Assembly: GCA_946498095.1 (NCBI GenBank)
Contig: CAMMMX010000003.1
Coordinates: forward strand, 62,001-126,000
Length of the DNA stretch: 64,000 nt
Direction of reading: 5' to 3'
Source of the DNA: an uncultured Clostridia bacterium
GTDB lineage: Bacteria; Bacillota; Clostridia; Oscillospirales; Ruminococcaceae
Shown piece by piece: positions 53,967 to 62,630 of the stretch. A program made the position numbers and the translations under genes. Under the pieces are notes generated by a model, which searched no databases, was not told the DNA's origin, and was given only the letters and a program-made list of their open reading frames with translations. The first letter of the stretch is position 1. Each line of letters opens with the position of its first letter.

Positions 53967-55697
53967 TTACATCTCCGGTAACATGACCTGTCTCACGGAC
54001 GCCCGACCGAGTACGTCGCGGTGCGCATAGTCAAACAGATAGGCAGTAGGTGTGCTTGCACCCGTTTCAAGCTGGAAGGGAAAAACCTCCAAATGGGCCA
54101 GACGGAAGATTTGCAGCGCATGCATCCCTTGATAATGGGGCAAATAGGTCGCTATATTTTTCTCATCCCGGTAAAAAGCAAAAATTTGTTCCTTATAACG
54201 CGAGTATAGATCGGTAGGAAGCCACTCTGGTGTAGATCCGATCTTCTGGTGCCGCAGCATATCGTACTTGATGTGCCATCCTATCCGATGGGTATCTGCG
54301 CTGGGTAGTTGGGATGCCAAGCGTAGCAAGATGTGGTAGCTCTCCGTTAGTGAAGGTGGTGTATCGATGTATCCGGCGGAGAAATAAAATTGGGACAGAG
54401 CTTGATAAAAATCGAAAGGGGAGGGGAACAGCTGTAGGAGCGCAGTCAAAGTATTTCCATAGCGGCCACTGTTATAGTAAAGCTCAGTCATCTCTTCTAT
54501 CCCTTTGAGGCGCAGAACATCCTCATATGAAAGCGCATCGGTGTACAATACTTCATAAGGTGGCAGTGTATGGTGGACCAGTCCGAACGTTGTCTTTTCC
54601 CGTTCCAGTCCGGAGCCTTTTAAAACCTTGAGAAAGCCAAGCTGCAGTTGGTGTGGAGCCAGTTCATACACTTCGTTGAAACTCTGTCGGAAGGCGGCAT
54701 AATTTTCATAAGGCAGTCCAGCGATCAGATCCAGATGTAGGTGAACAGGGGTATGTGTACGAAGTGCACGAACATTGTCAAACAACTTGTCCTTGGGTGC
54801 ACTGCGGTGAATGGCGGACAATGTCTGCGGATGGGTAGACTGAACGCCAATCTCGAATTGGAACAGGCCTGGGCGGACGGAGGAAAGGAAGTCCAAGCAT
54901 TCGCTGTCGAGAAGGTCAGCGCCGATTTCAAAGTGAAAGTTTGTTACACCATTATCATGCGCGGCGAGGTAACGCCAGATGGACATGCAAAAGTCCTTCC
55001 GACAGTTGAAAGTGCGGTCGACGAACTTGACTTGCCGCACCTTTGCATCTAGAAAGCGCTGTAGCTGAGGCAGGACAGTGTCCAAGCTTTTAAAACGCAC
55101 ACTTTTTTCGCGGGAAGATAGGCAGTAGCTGCACTGAAACGGACAGCCACGCGACGCTTCATAATAGAGAATACGGTTTTTTAATACTGACAGATTGTCA
55201 TAGGGGAAGGGGAGCGTGTCCAAACAGATCGGCGCAGCCTGCGGGATATGTACAATGGATCCCTCTTGTAGGAAGGCAGCGGACGGGACACTGTCTAGGC
55301 TGGAGGCGTTTTCACGCGCATGTAACAAGGCGACCAAGGAAGCTTCTCCTTCACCGGTCAATACACAGTCACACAAACCTTCCGTCAGGTAGGAGTCAAA
55401 GGAAAAGGATACCTCAGGTCCGCCGAAGAAGAGGAAACATTCCGGTAAAAGTTTGCGGATCTCACGTGCTAGGACGCATACTGTTTCGATGTTCCAAATA
55501 TAGCAGGAAAAGCCAATCATATCAGGCTTTGCATGATACAGCTTTGCCAGAATAGCGTCTGGACGCTGGTTTATGGTGTACTCAGCGAATGAGATTTCCG
55601 ATTGAGGGAAAGTTACACGGGCATATGCATGCAGCGTACGTACCGATAAGGATGTATGGCTGTATTTCGCGTTAATGGCGACAAGTAACGTCTTCAC
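53967..55697 (-). CDS. B12-binding domain radical SAM protein
   Basis: Protein of 576 residues with an N-terminal cobalamin-binding domain (KTLLVAINAKYSHTSLSVRTLHAYA... FFGGPEVSF), a radical SAM core with the cluster motif C-x3-C-x2-C in SRGCPFQCSYC, and a C-terminal domain of about 180 residues of the DUF4080 type. The GTG at 55697 has GGAGAG 7 nt upstream; the upstream in-frame extension overlaps the decayed sdpI gene and is not coding. Members with this layout are common in clostridia but lack an assigned substrate. It stands alone. Confidence 0.9.
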   Translation of the reverse strand: MKTLLVAINAKYSHTSLSVRTLHAYARVTFPQSEISFAEYTINQRPDAILAKLYHAKPDMIGFSCYIWNIETVCVLAREIRKLLPECFLFFGGPEVSFSFDSYLTEGLCDCVLTGEGEASLVALLHARENASSLDSVPSAAFLQEGSIVHIPQAAPICLDTLPFPYDNLSVLKNRILYYEASRGCPFQCSYCLSSREKSVRFKSLDTVLPQLQRFLDAKVRQVKFVDRTFNCRKDFCMSIWRYLAAHDNGVTNFHFEIGADLLDSECLDFLSSVRPGLFQFEIGVQSTHPQTLSAIHRSAPKDKLFDNVRALRTHTPVHLHLDLIAGLPYENYAAFRQSFNEVYELAPHQLQLGFLKVLKGSGLEREKTTFGLVHHTLPPYEVLYTDALSYEDVLRLKGIEEMTELYYNSGRYGNTLTALLQLFPSPFDFYQALSQFYFSAGYIDTPPSLTESYHILLRLASQLPSADTHRIGWHIKYDMLRHQKIGSTPEWLPTDLYSRYKEQIFAFYRDEKNIATYLPHYQGMHALQIFRLAHLEVFPFQLETGASTPTAYLFDYAHRDVLGRASVRQVMLPEM

Positions 55698-55825
55698 TTG
55701 TATGCTCTCCTTTACAGTTGACGGAATCGGTATAGGAAAAACGAATATGCAATTGGGACGGCAACCATTACGGCTGCTAACATACCAGTAAGCAAGATGC
55801 ATCCTGGGAGAAATGTGACGAGAAT

Positions 55826-56301
55826 TCATCGGATTCCGTCAATGACCCAAAGAAATCCGGCTAGCCGGTGAGTTCGGCGCCAATTTTCCGCGCTGTGTAA
55901 CGTCCAGGGCAGTTTGATACCGAACGTACGGTTCATCCGACACATTGCCGATGAACAAAAAGGCAGCGCAAATCAAGGCACTGAGGTATTTGGCGGGATT
56001 GATAGGCCCCACAGCATGGTACTCTGCTGATTAGCGCTGCAGCGGGGACAAAAAACTTACCTATCGTCCGCTTGATAGGCGGGATATTTTTCTGTTTGGG
56101 ATTGTGGTCCAACGTTATGGTGACGATCATTTGAATAACGAAAAGGGAAAGAGGGATACCGAAAGCGGCCAAAAACCGCGGCATGTAGCTGTTCACATTC
56201 CCGTGTGAGTCCCGATGGCTCGGATCCTTCGCAGGCAAGTTGTTGTAAAAGATTGCAGACAAAAGGAAAGGGAGCAGTCCCGGCTGAATAGGCCGGTCCA
56301 T
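55826..56301 (-). pseudogene. decayed SdpI-family immunity gene
   Basis: Read through three frames, this interval resembles a complete SdpI/DUF1648 membrane protein. Frame one starts at ATG 56301 with MDRPIQPGLLPFLLSAIFYN, then HGNVNSYMPRFLAAFGIPLS. A second frame contains INPAKYLSALICAAFLFIGN. A third has the family signature GIKLPWTLHSAENWRRTHRL and ends at the TGA at 55826-55828. At least two frameshifts separate them. The start overlaps the stop of the ArsR-type gene (TAATG), the order of sdpR-sdpI. It therefore looks like a recently lost immunity and signalling protein. Confidence 0.75.
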
Positions 56302-56615
56302 TATGACGATTTTTCATGCTTATTTTCTTCATCTGTATTCCCTTCTTGAGACCTCAGGGTGGTAAACTGGGAAATCCACAGCAAGGCTTCTTCCAATACT
56401 GTCGCATTCAGTTCATAGTAAATGTAGTTCTTCTCACGGGATTCGGCAACCAGCCCAGCTCTTTTCAGCTGGGAAAGGTGGTAGGAAACACTGGCGGCGG
56501 TCAAGTCGAACTGCGCAGCGATCTCTCCAGCGGGTACTCGGCCCCGTTTGAGCAACACGAGGATTTCACGGCGTACCGGATCGGCCAGTGCGCGGAAGGT
56601 TTCGGGGAACCCCAT
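56301..56615 (-). CDS. ArsR-family repressor (SdpR-like)
   Basis: Winged-helix repressor of 104 residues: ETFRALADPVRREILVLLKRGRVPAGEIAAQFDLTAASVSYHLSQLKRAGLVAESREKNYIYYELN covers the whole HTH and wing. No cysteine metal site, as in SdpR, which represses sdpRI in Bacillus. The ATG at 56615 is near a GGTGA; 56624 is an alternative. A much longer frame upstream would run over the promoter and is rejected. Its stop overlaps the start of the decayed sdpI. Palindromes overlapping the promoter suggest autoregulation. Confidence 0.9.
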   Translation of the reverse strand: MGFPETFRALADPVRREILVLLKRGRVPAGEIAAQFDLTAASVSYHLSQLKRAGLVAESREKNYIYYELNATVLEEALLWISQFTTLRSQEGNTDEENKHEKSS

Positions 56616-56629
56616 CAGGAACATCACCC

Positions 56630-56657
56630 ATCTATTTTGAGAAATTTCTAAATAGAT
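56630..56657. promoter_or_regulatory. operator of the SdpR-like repressor
   Basis: ATCTATTT (56630-56637) and AAATAGAT (56650-56657) form an inverted repeat enclosing the perfect palindrome AGAAATTTCT (56640-56649). It covers the transcript start and reaches into the -10 of the repressor's promoter, a classic autorepression site. Confidence 0.65.
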
Positions 56658-56684
56658 TCTAGCATGCACTGGAGGGTTTGTCAA
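56656..56684 (-). promoter_or_regulatory. sigma-A promoter of the SdpR-like gene
   Basis: On the minus strand a perfect TTGACA and TAGAAT with a 17-nt spacer, about 40 nt upstream of the start. Confidence 0.8.
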
Positions 56685-56864
56685 GGAAGGTATGGCAAGC
56701 TGATTTGTAGAGGAAAAGGAAACAGCATTGCTAAAATAGCGGCAATGGTTTATAATAAAAATGGATATGACCAAGTTCCGAACGCTCTTTTCCTGATTTG
56801 AGGAGAGGGTACGATAAGCTGGACGATCCAAAACTTCCACAAATGGAAAGGAATGAGTTGGATA

Positions 56865-57155
56865 ATGCGTACACTGCGTAAAATTGAAGAGTTTCGCAAA
56901 GAAGCGTCTAATGCTTTATTTACGCATCAACAGGCACTTTGCGTTGCCCGTAAATTATTCGAGTTGGAGCTGAATGGCGATAACTCGCCGGAGGATATGC
57001 GTATTCTGCAAGGAGCTCTGCAACGGCTCGATATCCGTTATTTTGACGCGACATCCACTGAAATCGACGCTGTTTTAGATGCAGCAGGCGTAGCGCGGCT
57101 CACTGCGGATAATATTGCCGATGCGATTGATGTGATGATTTTTGAGGCGACCTAG
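56865..57155 (+). CDS. small conserved-looking soluble protein
   Basis: Protein of about 96 residues, mainly helical, that I do not recognise: RTLRKIEEFRKEASNALFTHQQALCVARKLFELELNG... ending DNIADAIDVMIFEAT. No Cys motif, membrane helix or signal. AAAGGA lies 12 nt before the ATG at 56865; an ATG at 56853 is too close to it. The last codons and the stop lie inside the terminator stem, which shows the unit ends here. It is divergent from the sdpR-like gene. Confidence 0.65.
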   Translation: MRTLRKIEEFRKEASNALFTHQQALCVARKLFELELNGDNSPEDMRILQGALQRLDIRYFDATSTEIDAVLDAAGVARLTADNIADAIDVMIFEAT

Positions 57156-57168
57156 TCGCCTCTTTTTT
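57144..57168 (+). terminator. terminator overlapping the stop codon of the 96-residue ORF
   Basis: An 8-bp stem GAGGCGAC/GTCGCCTC with a 3-nt loop containing the TAG stop, followed by six T residues. Confidence 0.85.
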
Positions 57169-57211
57169 CTCTTTTCCCTTTATGGTATCGGAGGGGGCAG
57201 GACATTTCCCC

Positions 57212-57241
57212 TTGATCCGTTGCTGATAGTAGTGGTATGAT
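57212..57241 (+). promoter_or_regulatory. promoter of the MATE transporter
   Basis: TTGATC and TATGAT with an 18-nt spacer, 45 nt upstream of the start. Confidence 0.55.
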
Positions 57242-57286
57242 ATAGAAAGCTGTTACAGCAAAAATAGACGTCAAAGGGGAATTTGA

Positions 57287-58669
57287 ATGCGTTTATTTGT
57301 ACGAGAAAAATATTTTTATCAGCGCTTTTTTATACTGACACTTACGATTGCACTGCAAAACCTTATTGTTTTTAGCGTCAATCTGGCGGATAATGTCATG
57401 CTGGGACAATATACGGAGAATGCGTTGTCTGGCGTGGCTCTGGTCAATCAGATCCAGTTTTTTCTGCAAATGCTGATTATGGGAATCGGGGAAGGAATTA
57501 CGGTTCTCTCGTCACGTTATTGGGGGCAAAAGGAAATCCGGCCGATTCAGAAGCTGACAGGTATCGGCATGCGCCTGGGACTTGCTATTTCCATTGTGCT
57601 GTGGGCGGCGGTATTTTTCTTCCCTCATTTCTGCCTTTCCTTGTTCTCCAATGACCAAGCAGTCATTGCGGAGGGGGTCAAATACCTGCAAATTATCTGC
57701 TTTTCTTACATTTTTTTCGCTGTAACCAATATCCTGATCGCGATGTTGCGCAGTGTGGAAACGGTTGTCATCGGTTTTGTCGTTTCTCTGTCGACTCTTT
57801 GTATTAACGTTTGCCTGAATTATATTCTGATATACGGGCATTTCGGTGCGCCGCGGATGGGCGTACAAGGAGCGGCTATTGCCACGTTGACGGCGCGTAT
57901 TGTAGAGACTGTGATCGTGGTTTGCTATGTGCGGTTTCGGGATCGGAAAATATGTCTACGATTACAGCATTTTTTCCGGTTGGATATGACGTTGCTGAAA
58001 ACCTATTTTCGCGTCGGTTCCCCGGTACTGGTGTCGAATGGCATATGGGGATTGGCTATGGCGGTTCAGACGGCGATTCTGGGGCATATGGGCTCTGCTG
58101 CAATCGTCGGGAACAGCATTGCGACGACGGTATTCCAAATCCTGACTGTTATTACGTATGGATCCGCCAGTGCGACAGCTGTTTTGATTGGGAAGACGAT
58201 CGGAGAAGGGCGGCAAGAAATGATCCGCCCTTATGCGAAGACTCTTCAGGTGTTGTACCTAGTGATTGGCGTGTGTACGGGGCTTGCTCTTTTTGTCTGC
58301 AAGGATCTGATCGTTGGTTTTTATCATATTTCGCCACAGGCAAAGGATTTGACGCTCCAGTTTATGACAATCCTGTCCGTTACGGTGGTAGGGACGTCAT
58401 ATCAGATGCCGGCGCTGACTGGCATTGTCCGCGGAGGCGGGGATACGAAATTTGTCCTTAAAAATGATATGATTTTTATGTGGGGGCTGGTATTGCCTTC
58501 CGCTGCGCTGTCCGCGTTTGTCTTCGGACTGCCGCCGGTTGCAGTCTTCCTTTGCCTCAAGTCGGATCAGATTCTTAAATGCTTTGTTGCCGTGGTCAAG
58601 GTAAACCGGTACCGTTGGATCAAGGAGTTTCAGCCGAAGGTGCAGGAAAAGATTGCGGAATCTCTGTAA
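57287..58669 (+). CDS. MATE family efflux transporter
   Basis: Cation-coupled multidrug/toxin exporter of 460 residues with twelve hydrophobic segments in two halves. Family features include NLADNVMLGQYTENALSGVALVNQIQFFLQM near the N-terminus, the GIGEGITVLSSRYWGQKE segment, and GNSIATTVFQILTVITYGSASATAVLIGKTIGEGR opening the second half. AAAGGGG lies 7 nt before the ATG. It is a single-gene unit with promoter and terminator. Confidence 0.93.
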   Translation: MRLFVREKYFYQRFFILTLTIALQNLIVFSVNLADNVMLGQYTENALSGVALVNQIQFFLQMLIMGIGEGITVLSSRYWGQKEIRPIQKLTGIGMRLGLAISIVLWAAVFFFPHFCLSLFSNDQAVIAEGVKYLQIICFSYIFFAVTNILIAMLRSVETVVIGFVVSLSTLCINVCLNYILIYGHFGAPRMGVQGAAIATLTARIVETVIVVCYVRFRDRKICLRLQHFFRLDMTLLKTYFRVGSPVLVSNGIWGLAMAVQTAILGHMGSAAIVGNSIATTVFQILTVITYGSASATAVLIGKTIGEGRQEMIRPYAKTLQVLYLVIGVCTGLALFVCKDLIVGFYHISPQAKDLTLQFMTILSVTVVGTSYQMPALTGIVRGGGDTKFVLKNDMIFMWGLVLPSAALSAFVFGLPPVAVFLCLKSDQILKCFVAVVKVNRYRWIKEFQPKVQEKIAESL

Positions 58670-58715
58670 CGTGAAAGGAATCACTTCCGGACACATATGT
58701 TGGGTATTCTTATCG

Positions 58716-58749
58716 AAAGGAAGGGAACAGCTATATCTTCCCTTCCTTT
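58716..58749 (+). terminator. terminator after the MATE gene
   Basis: A perfect 12-bp stem AAAGGAAGGGAA/TTCCCTTCCTTT with a 10-nt loop, 47 nt after the stop. Confidence 0.75.
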
Positions 58750-58771
58750 GCGGCCGCAACAAAACAGGTGC

Positions 58772-58808
58772 AAAAAAAGAAAGCAGGCACTTTCGTGTCT
58801 ACTTTCTT
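58772..58808 (-). terminator. terminator after the DUF6951 gene
   Basis: On the minus strand AAGAAAG pairs with CTTTCTT around an inner CAC-GAAA-GTG stem-loop, followed by seven U residues. It lies 37 nt past the stop at 58845. Confidence 0.75.
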
Positions 58809-58844
58809 CGAACTTATCATCTTAAGGAATTTAATATTACCGGA

Positions 58845-59177
58845 TCATTCTTCGTTTTTATCAATAAAACGAATAGATACATCCTGCTTTAAAGCTAAAG
58901 AACACTCAGCCTCTACGCACTTCGTAATCCCTGCGAGTATAGGGCAGCCTGCATGGACAGGAAAATGTTCCGAAGCATATTGATATAGCGGACCCATCCC
59001 GGGCTTGACCAGACAAAGTTCGTAGGCGTCAAAAGTATCGCCTAAGTTTTCCATCATTTCCTGTACGGCTTTACAGCCACTGGACACCTGGAGCTTTACC
59101 TCTTGCTGGTCTTCTGATTCTGCGGTTACTACCGCTTTAAAACCACAGACCCCCGGTTCAATCATCACTTTCGTCAT
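58845..59177 (-). CDS. DUF6951-like conserved protein
   Basis: Small soluble protein of 110 residues with four or five conserved cysteines (GVCGF, SGCKAVQ, YELCLV, AGCPILAGITKCVEAEC). It fits a family of unknown function found in anaerobic bacteria and archaea (from memory DUF6951); a metal or cluster site is plausible. It begins 4 nt after the rubrerythrin gene on the same transcript, which points to a role in redox or oxygen defence. The terminator at 58772-58808 ends the unit. Confidence 0.8.
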   Translation of the reverse strand: MTKVMIEPGVCGFKAVVTAESEDQQEVKLQVSSGCKAVQEMMENLGDTFDAYELCLVKPGMGPLYQYASEHFPVHAGCPILAGITKCVEAECSLALKQDVSIRFIDKNEE

Positions 59178-59181
59178 GACA

Positions 59182-59724
59182 TTAACCGAAATATCTCTTT
59201 AGCAGACCGGCGAAAGCTTTTCCATGCCGTGCTTCGTCACGAGCCATCTCATGAACGGTATCGTGGATAGCATCCAGATTCGCGGCTTTGGCACGTTTGG
59301 CCAGGTCGAATTTACCAGCGGTTGCACCATTTTCAGCTTCAACACGCATTTCCAGATTTTTCTTTGTGCTGTCCGTTACAACTTCACCGAGGAGTTCAGC
59401 AAACTTGGCAGCGTGCTCGGCTTCTTCATAAGCAGCCTTTTCCCAGTACAGGCCGATTTCAGGGTAACCCTCTCTATGAGCGACTCTTGCCATAGCCAAG
59501 TACATGCCAACCTCTGTGCATTCACCCTGGAAATTCGCTCTGAGATCCGCCATGATGTCCTCACTCACGCCCTGTGCAACGCCGACAACGTGTTCAGCGG
59601 CCCAAGACATCTCGCCTTTTTGTTCAACAAATTTTTCTTTGGGGGCTTTGCACTGTGGGCATTGCTCCGGCGCACTGTCGCCTTCATGTACATAACCACA
59701 AACTGAGCAGACAAATTTTTTCAT
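59182..59724 (-). CDS. reverse-type rubrerythrin
   Basis: Diiron peroxidase of 180 residues with the rubredoxin-like domain at the N-terminus ([25 protein letters not shown]: two CxxC pairs) and the ferritin-like diiron domain behind it (ExxE-type ligands in [38 protein letters not shown] and [11 protein letters not shown]). This reverse order is typical of clostridial NADH peroxidases of the revRbr group induced by oxygen. GGAGG lies before the ATG. The promoter at 59825-59853 carries an inverted repeat. Confidence 0.95.
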   Translation of the reverse strand: MKKFVCSVCGYVHEGDSAPEQCPQCKAPKEKFVEQKGEMSWAAEHVVGVAQGVSEDIMADLRANFQGECTEVGMYLAMARVAHREGYPEIGLYWEKAAYEEAEHAAKFAELLGEVVTDSTKKNLEMRVEAENGATAGKFDLAKRAKAANLDAIHDTVHEMARDEARHGKAFAGLLKRYFG

Positions 59725-59824
59725 TGTTTTGAACCTCCATGATCAATTTTAGCACTTCATTTTCTCCGGGCTTCCTTTATGGACTGTTCTGCGCCCGGAA
59801 ACAGAGTGTTTTCCTTATATCTAA

Positions 59825-59853
59825 ATTATACCATGAAGGTATACAATGGGCAA
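59825..59853 (-). promoter_or_regulatory. rubrerythrin promoter with internal inverted repeat
   Basis: On the minus strand TTGCCC and a perfect TATAAT with a 17-nt spacer, about 100 nt before the rubrerythrin start. TATACC-N5-GGTATA (59827-59843) overlaps the -10 and spacer and could bind a redox repressor; it does not match the PerR box closely. Confidence 0.65.
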
Positions 59854-59935
59854 GAGGAATTTATGTAAATTTATTATGAATTAAATACTTGGCGTAACGT
59901 ATAAGGAAAACAGTTTACATATAACCACCGTATTT

Positions 59936-60811
59936 TTATAGGATCCCGCAAGATTGCATGAAGTCCGAAGAAGATTTGCCATAGGGGCGATTGAAACGAT
60001 TCAGGTGAAACAGTATATCCGGGTGGTCAGGGGAAATGTAGTTCATCGTGTTTGCACAGGTAAACAGCGCTTGGAATCCCATCCCTTTCAGGATGTCTAC
60101 AGCGCCGTCGCTGATAAAACCAAACGGGAAAGCAAACACGTTGGGCCGTATGCCGTTGTGTTCCTGTAAAAGGTCCTGTAAGTGTCCGATATCGTCTTGC
60201 AGTGCTTTCGTATATGCTTCCATGCTTTCCCCTGGGAGACGTTTGGTCCCCTTGCGGCCCTTGTCCAGATAATGCATATTGTAGGTATGATTGCCAATTT
60301 CAATCCGTCCAGAGTCGATTAGTTTACCGATATCATCCCAGCTGAGCTGCGCATAGGTCACACTGTAGTCAGGGGAAGCGTATTCTTCCGTGAATCGCCC
60401 AACTACAGATATTACAGCCTTCATATCAAGTTTTTCGAGTATGGGGAGGGCGTATTCCAAGTTGCTGCGGTATCCGTCGTCAAAGGAGACAATTACCGGC
60501 TTTGGAGGAAGCGGCGATCCCTTTTCAAAATAGTCAATCAGTTCCTGGGTAAAAATTGTCGTATAACCATGTTCCTTCAAATAGGTCATATCCTGTTCAA
60601 ACTGCGTGGGAGATATGACGCAGTCTCCCCATCGGCTGGAAGGCTCCAGAATATGGTGGTACATCAGGATAGGCAGGGGAATGCCCTCATCCGTGGTCGA
60701 CAGGCTTTTCTCTGTGGATTGGGCCTTACCCGCAAATGTCAAGGCTGTGGCGCTGATAAGCAGCGCTATTACTATCCAGCAGAAATAACGTAATCTGAGG
60801 CGAAGAACCAT
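59936..60811 (-). CDS. exported polysaccharide deacetylase family protein
   Basis: Protein of 291 residues with a signal peptide or N-terminal anchor (RYFCWIVIALLISATALTFAGKAQS) and a NodB-type deacetylase domain: LPILMYHHI, PVIVSFDDGYRSN (catalytic and metal Asp), EIGNHTYNMH (metal His pair) and VFAFPFGF. It would deacetylate peptidoglycan or another surface glycan outside the membrane. AAGGGG lies 11 nt before the ATG. Divergent from the DUF6873 gene. Its U-rich upstream shows no special site. Confidence 0.9.
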   Translation of the reverse strand: MVLRLRLRYFCWIVIALLISATALTFAGKAQSTEKSLSTTDEGIPLPILMYHHILEPSSRWGDCVISPTQFEQDMTYLKEHGYTTIFTQELIDYFEKGSPLPPKPVIVSFDDGYRSNLEYALPILEKLDMKAVISVVGRFTEEYASPDYSVTYAQLSWDDIGKLIDSGRIEIGNHTYNMHYLDKGRKGTKRLPGESMEAYTKALQDDIGHLQDLLQEHNGIRPNVFAFPFGFISDGAVDILKGMGFQALFTCANTMNYISPDHPDILFHLNRFNRPYGKSSSDFMQSCGIL

Positions 60812-60904
60812 TCTCTATTCAACCCCTTGTTCATGTGTGTTGCAGTTGGAATTTTGATACATGTATATGACTTTGTGTGCTCAGAAATAACGGAGGAAGG
60901 CATC

Positions 60905-61684
60905 ATGTTTTTTGTGCAAAAGCCGAATTTGCCGCAAGGAAAAGTTTGCTTGGCGGCCGTTTCCGCTACCGCTACGCCATATCTCGACACTTTGGCCGGG
61001 CTGGGCGTTGATACGGTTTGCTGTCCGGCTCTGCCGGGGTTGGATCTCCCTGTCCAGTCACATGCTGACATGCTCCTGCATCATCTTGGTGGTCCCGATC
61101 TTGTGGTTGCACGCGGTGTCGGGTGGGCCGAAGATTTGTTGCGGTCTATAGGTATGCGTGTCCTGGTGTCGGATCGGGTGCCGTGTGCGCCGTATCCGGA
61201 TGATGTATGCCTTAACGCATGCCGAATAGGGGATGTCCTGTTCGGCCTTATTACTGCGTTGGATCCGGTTTTGACGTATGCGTTGAGACAACGTGGCGTC
61301 CGCACCATTGATGTGAAACAGGGATACGCCAAGTGCGCGACGGTAGTGGTGGATGAGCAAAGTATCATGACGGAAGATCCTTCAATTGCGTCAGCGGCGG
61401 AAGAGATGGGCCTTACCGTGTTGCGCGTGCGTGCGGGGGACGTCGTTCTCCCGGGCTATTCCTATGGCTTCCTTGGGGGCTGCTGTGGTAAAATCGCCCC
61501 GGACGCGCTCGCTTTTACCGGCAGCTTGCTTACCCATCGTGACGGCGGGAAAATTCGCCGCTTTTTGTCCTGTAGAGGTATTGAGCCAGTTGAACTGGAC
61601 GGCGGAATATTGACTGACATTGGGGGAATCCTTCCGCTCGCTTGCAGCGATGCTTCCGATGGTGTGAACGGATATCGGAGATGA
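60905..61684 (+). CDS. DUF6873-like protein (guanidino-modifying enzyme fold)
   Basis: Soluble protein of 259 residues starting MFFVQKPNLPQGKVCLAAVS. From memory this N-terminus is typical of DUF6873, proteins with the fold of arginine deiminase-type guanidino-modifying enzymes, found mainly in Clostridia. Conserved segments include RGVGWAEDLL, DVKQGYAKCATVVVDEQSIMTEDP and GGCCGK. Activity is unknown. GGAGGAAGG precedes the ATG at 60905; an upstream ATG-frame extension has no ribosome site. yunB follows 146 nt later. Confidence 0.75.
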   Translation: MFFVQKPNLPQGKVCLAAVSATATPYLDTLAGLGVDTVCCPALPGLDLPVQSHADMLLHHLGGPDLVVARGVGWAEDLLRSIGMRVLVSDRVPCAPYPDDVCLNACRIGDVLFGLITALDPVLTYALRQRGVRTIDVKQGYAKCATVVVDEQSIMTEDPSIASAAEEMGLTVLRVRAGDVVLPGYSYGFLGGCCGKIAPDALAFTGSLLTHRDGGKIRRFLSCRGIEPVELDGGILTDIGGILPLACSDASDGVNGYRR

Positions 61685-61830
61685 TGCGGCTTCTGTCATA
61701 TTGTAAAGCCTTCCGAATTTATGGATTTCCTTCTTTTTTTGTCAGAATCTTTCAAAAATTTTCGCTTCCGTGCCCTGTATGTTGCGCATATGATAATCCA
61801 TAAGGGACAGTATGGCTAGGAGGTCAGGAG

Positions 61831-62553
61831 ATGCGCAAGACAAGGCGTCTGAACTGGAAGATCAAGCTTGTCGTTTTTTTGGCCATTCTTGTTGTTTCCG
61901 GCACTTTGCTGGACGGCGTGTTACGCCCTGTGATTATGGAAGTTGCGCGTTATCAGGCTCAAACGTACGCTGTCCAGTCTATCAATGAATCGGTACAGGA
62001 GGTATTGGCACAGGGGGGAGGAGAATACTCTTCCTTGATCGAGGTAGCACGTGATAAGGATGGAAACATTACTTCGGTGGAAAGCGACATGGCGCGCATG
62101 AATGTGCTGAAAAGCCGTTTAGCAGAAGCTATCAGCGCCCGCTTGGAGGAATTGCAGCAGGAGGAATTGTCGATTCCGGTGGGTACCCTGACAGGCGTCC
62201 CGCTTTTGAATGGGCGTGGTTTTGGCGTGCCATTTCGTGTGATTCCTGGCAATTACGTCAATACAGCTATTCGTAGTGAATTCTCCGCGGCTGGCGTTAA
62301 TCAAACATTGCACAGCGTCTATCTGGACGTGGAACTGTCCGTTTCTGCGATGGTACCCGCATATCGGACTGCAGTGGATGTTCATACGGACTTCCTTATA
62401 GCGGAAACCGTCATCGTTGGTGAGATCCCGCAGGTGTACTTGTCGTCCGGCGTTTTGGCTGGGGATATACAGAAATGGGAATCACAAGAGACGGCAGAAA
62501 AACAAAAATCTTTGAAAAACCCTTGCATTTTGATGCCGAGTCTGATAAAATAG
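61831..62553 (+). CDS. yunB: sporulation protein YunB
   Basis: Mother-cell sporulation protein of 240 residues, family identity clear: one N-terminal membrane helix (KLVVFLAILVVSGTLLDGVLRPVIM), then an extracytoplasmic domain with AQTYAVQSINESVQEVLA, NITSVESDMARMNVLKSRL, IPVGTLTGVPLLNGRGFGVPFRV and HSVYLDVELSVSAMVPAYRTAV. yunB is a sigma-E gene in Bacillus needed for full spore formation; here I did not find a convincing sigma-E promoter. AGGAGG lies 7 nt before the ATG. The promoter of rpmB lies inside its 3' end. Confidence 0.93.
   Translation: MRKTRRLNWKIKLVVFLAILVVSGTLLDGVLRPVIMEVARYQAQTYAVQSINESVQEVLAQGGGEYSSLIEVARDKDGNITSVESDMARMNVLKSRLAEAISARLEELQQEELSIPVGTLTGVPLLNGRGFGVPFRVIPGNYVNTAIRSEFSAAGVNQTLHSVYLDVELSVSAMVPAYRTAVDVHTDFLIAETVIVGEIPQVYLSSGVLAGDIQKWESQETAEKQKSLKNPCILMPSLIK
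62523..62551 (+). promoter_or_regulatory. sigma-A promoter of rpmB
   Basis: TTGCAT and TAAAAT with a 17-nt spacer, inside the last codons of yunB and about 80 nt before rpmB. Confidence 0.7.
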
Positions 62554-62630
62554 ATATGTTATCAGCCTCAAGGGATAAAAAGAGATTCCTTAATCAGGCC
62601 GACGTATCATGACAAAGGAGGTGCAAACCC

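Noticed and set aside
61695..61800. Possible sigma-E promoter upstream of yunB (TCATATT near 61697)
   Set aside because: The -35 is good but no CATACAMT-like -10 lies 13-15 nt downstream; other combinations match poorly.
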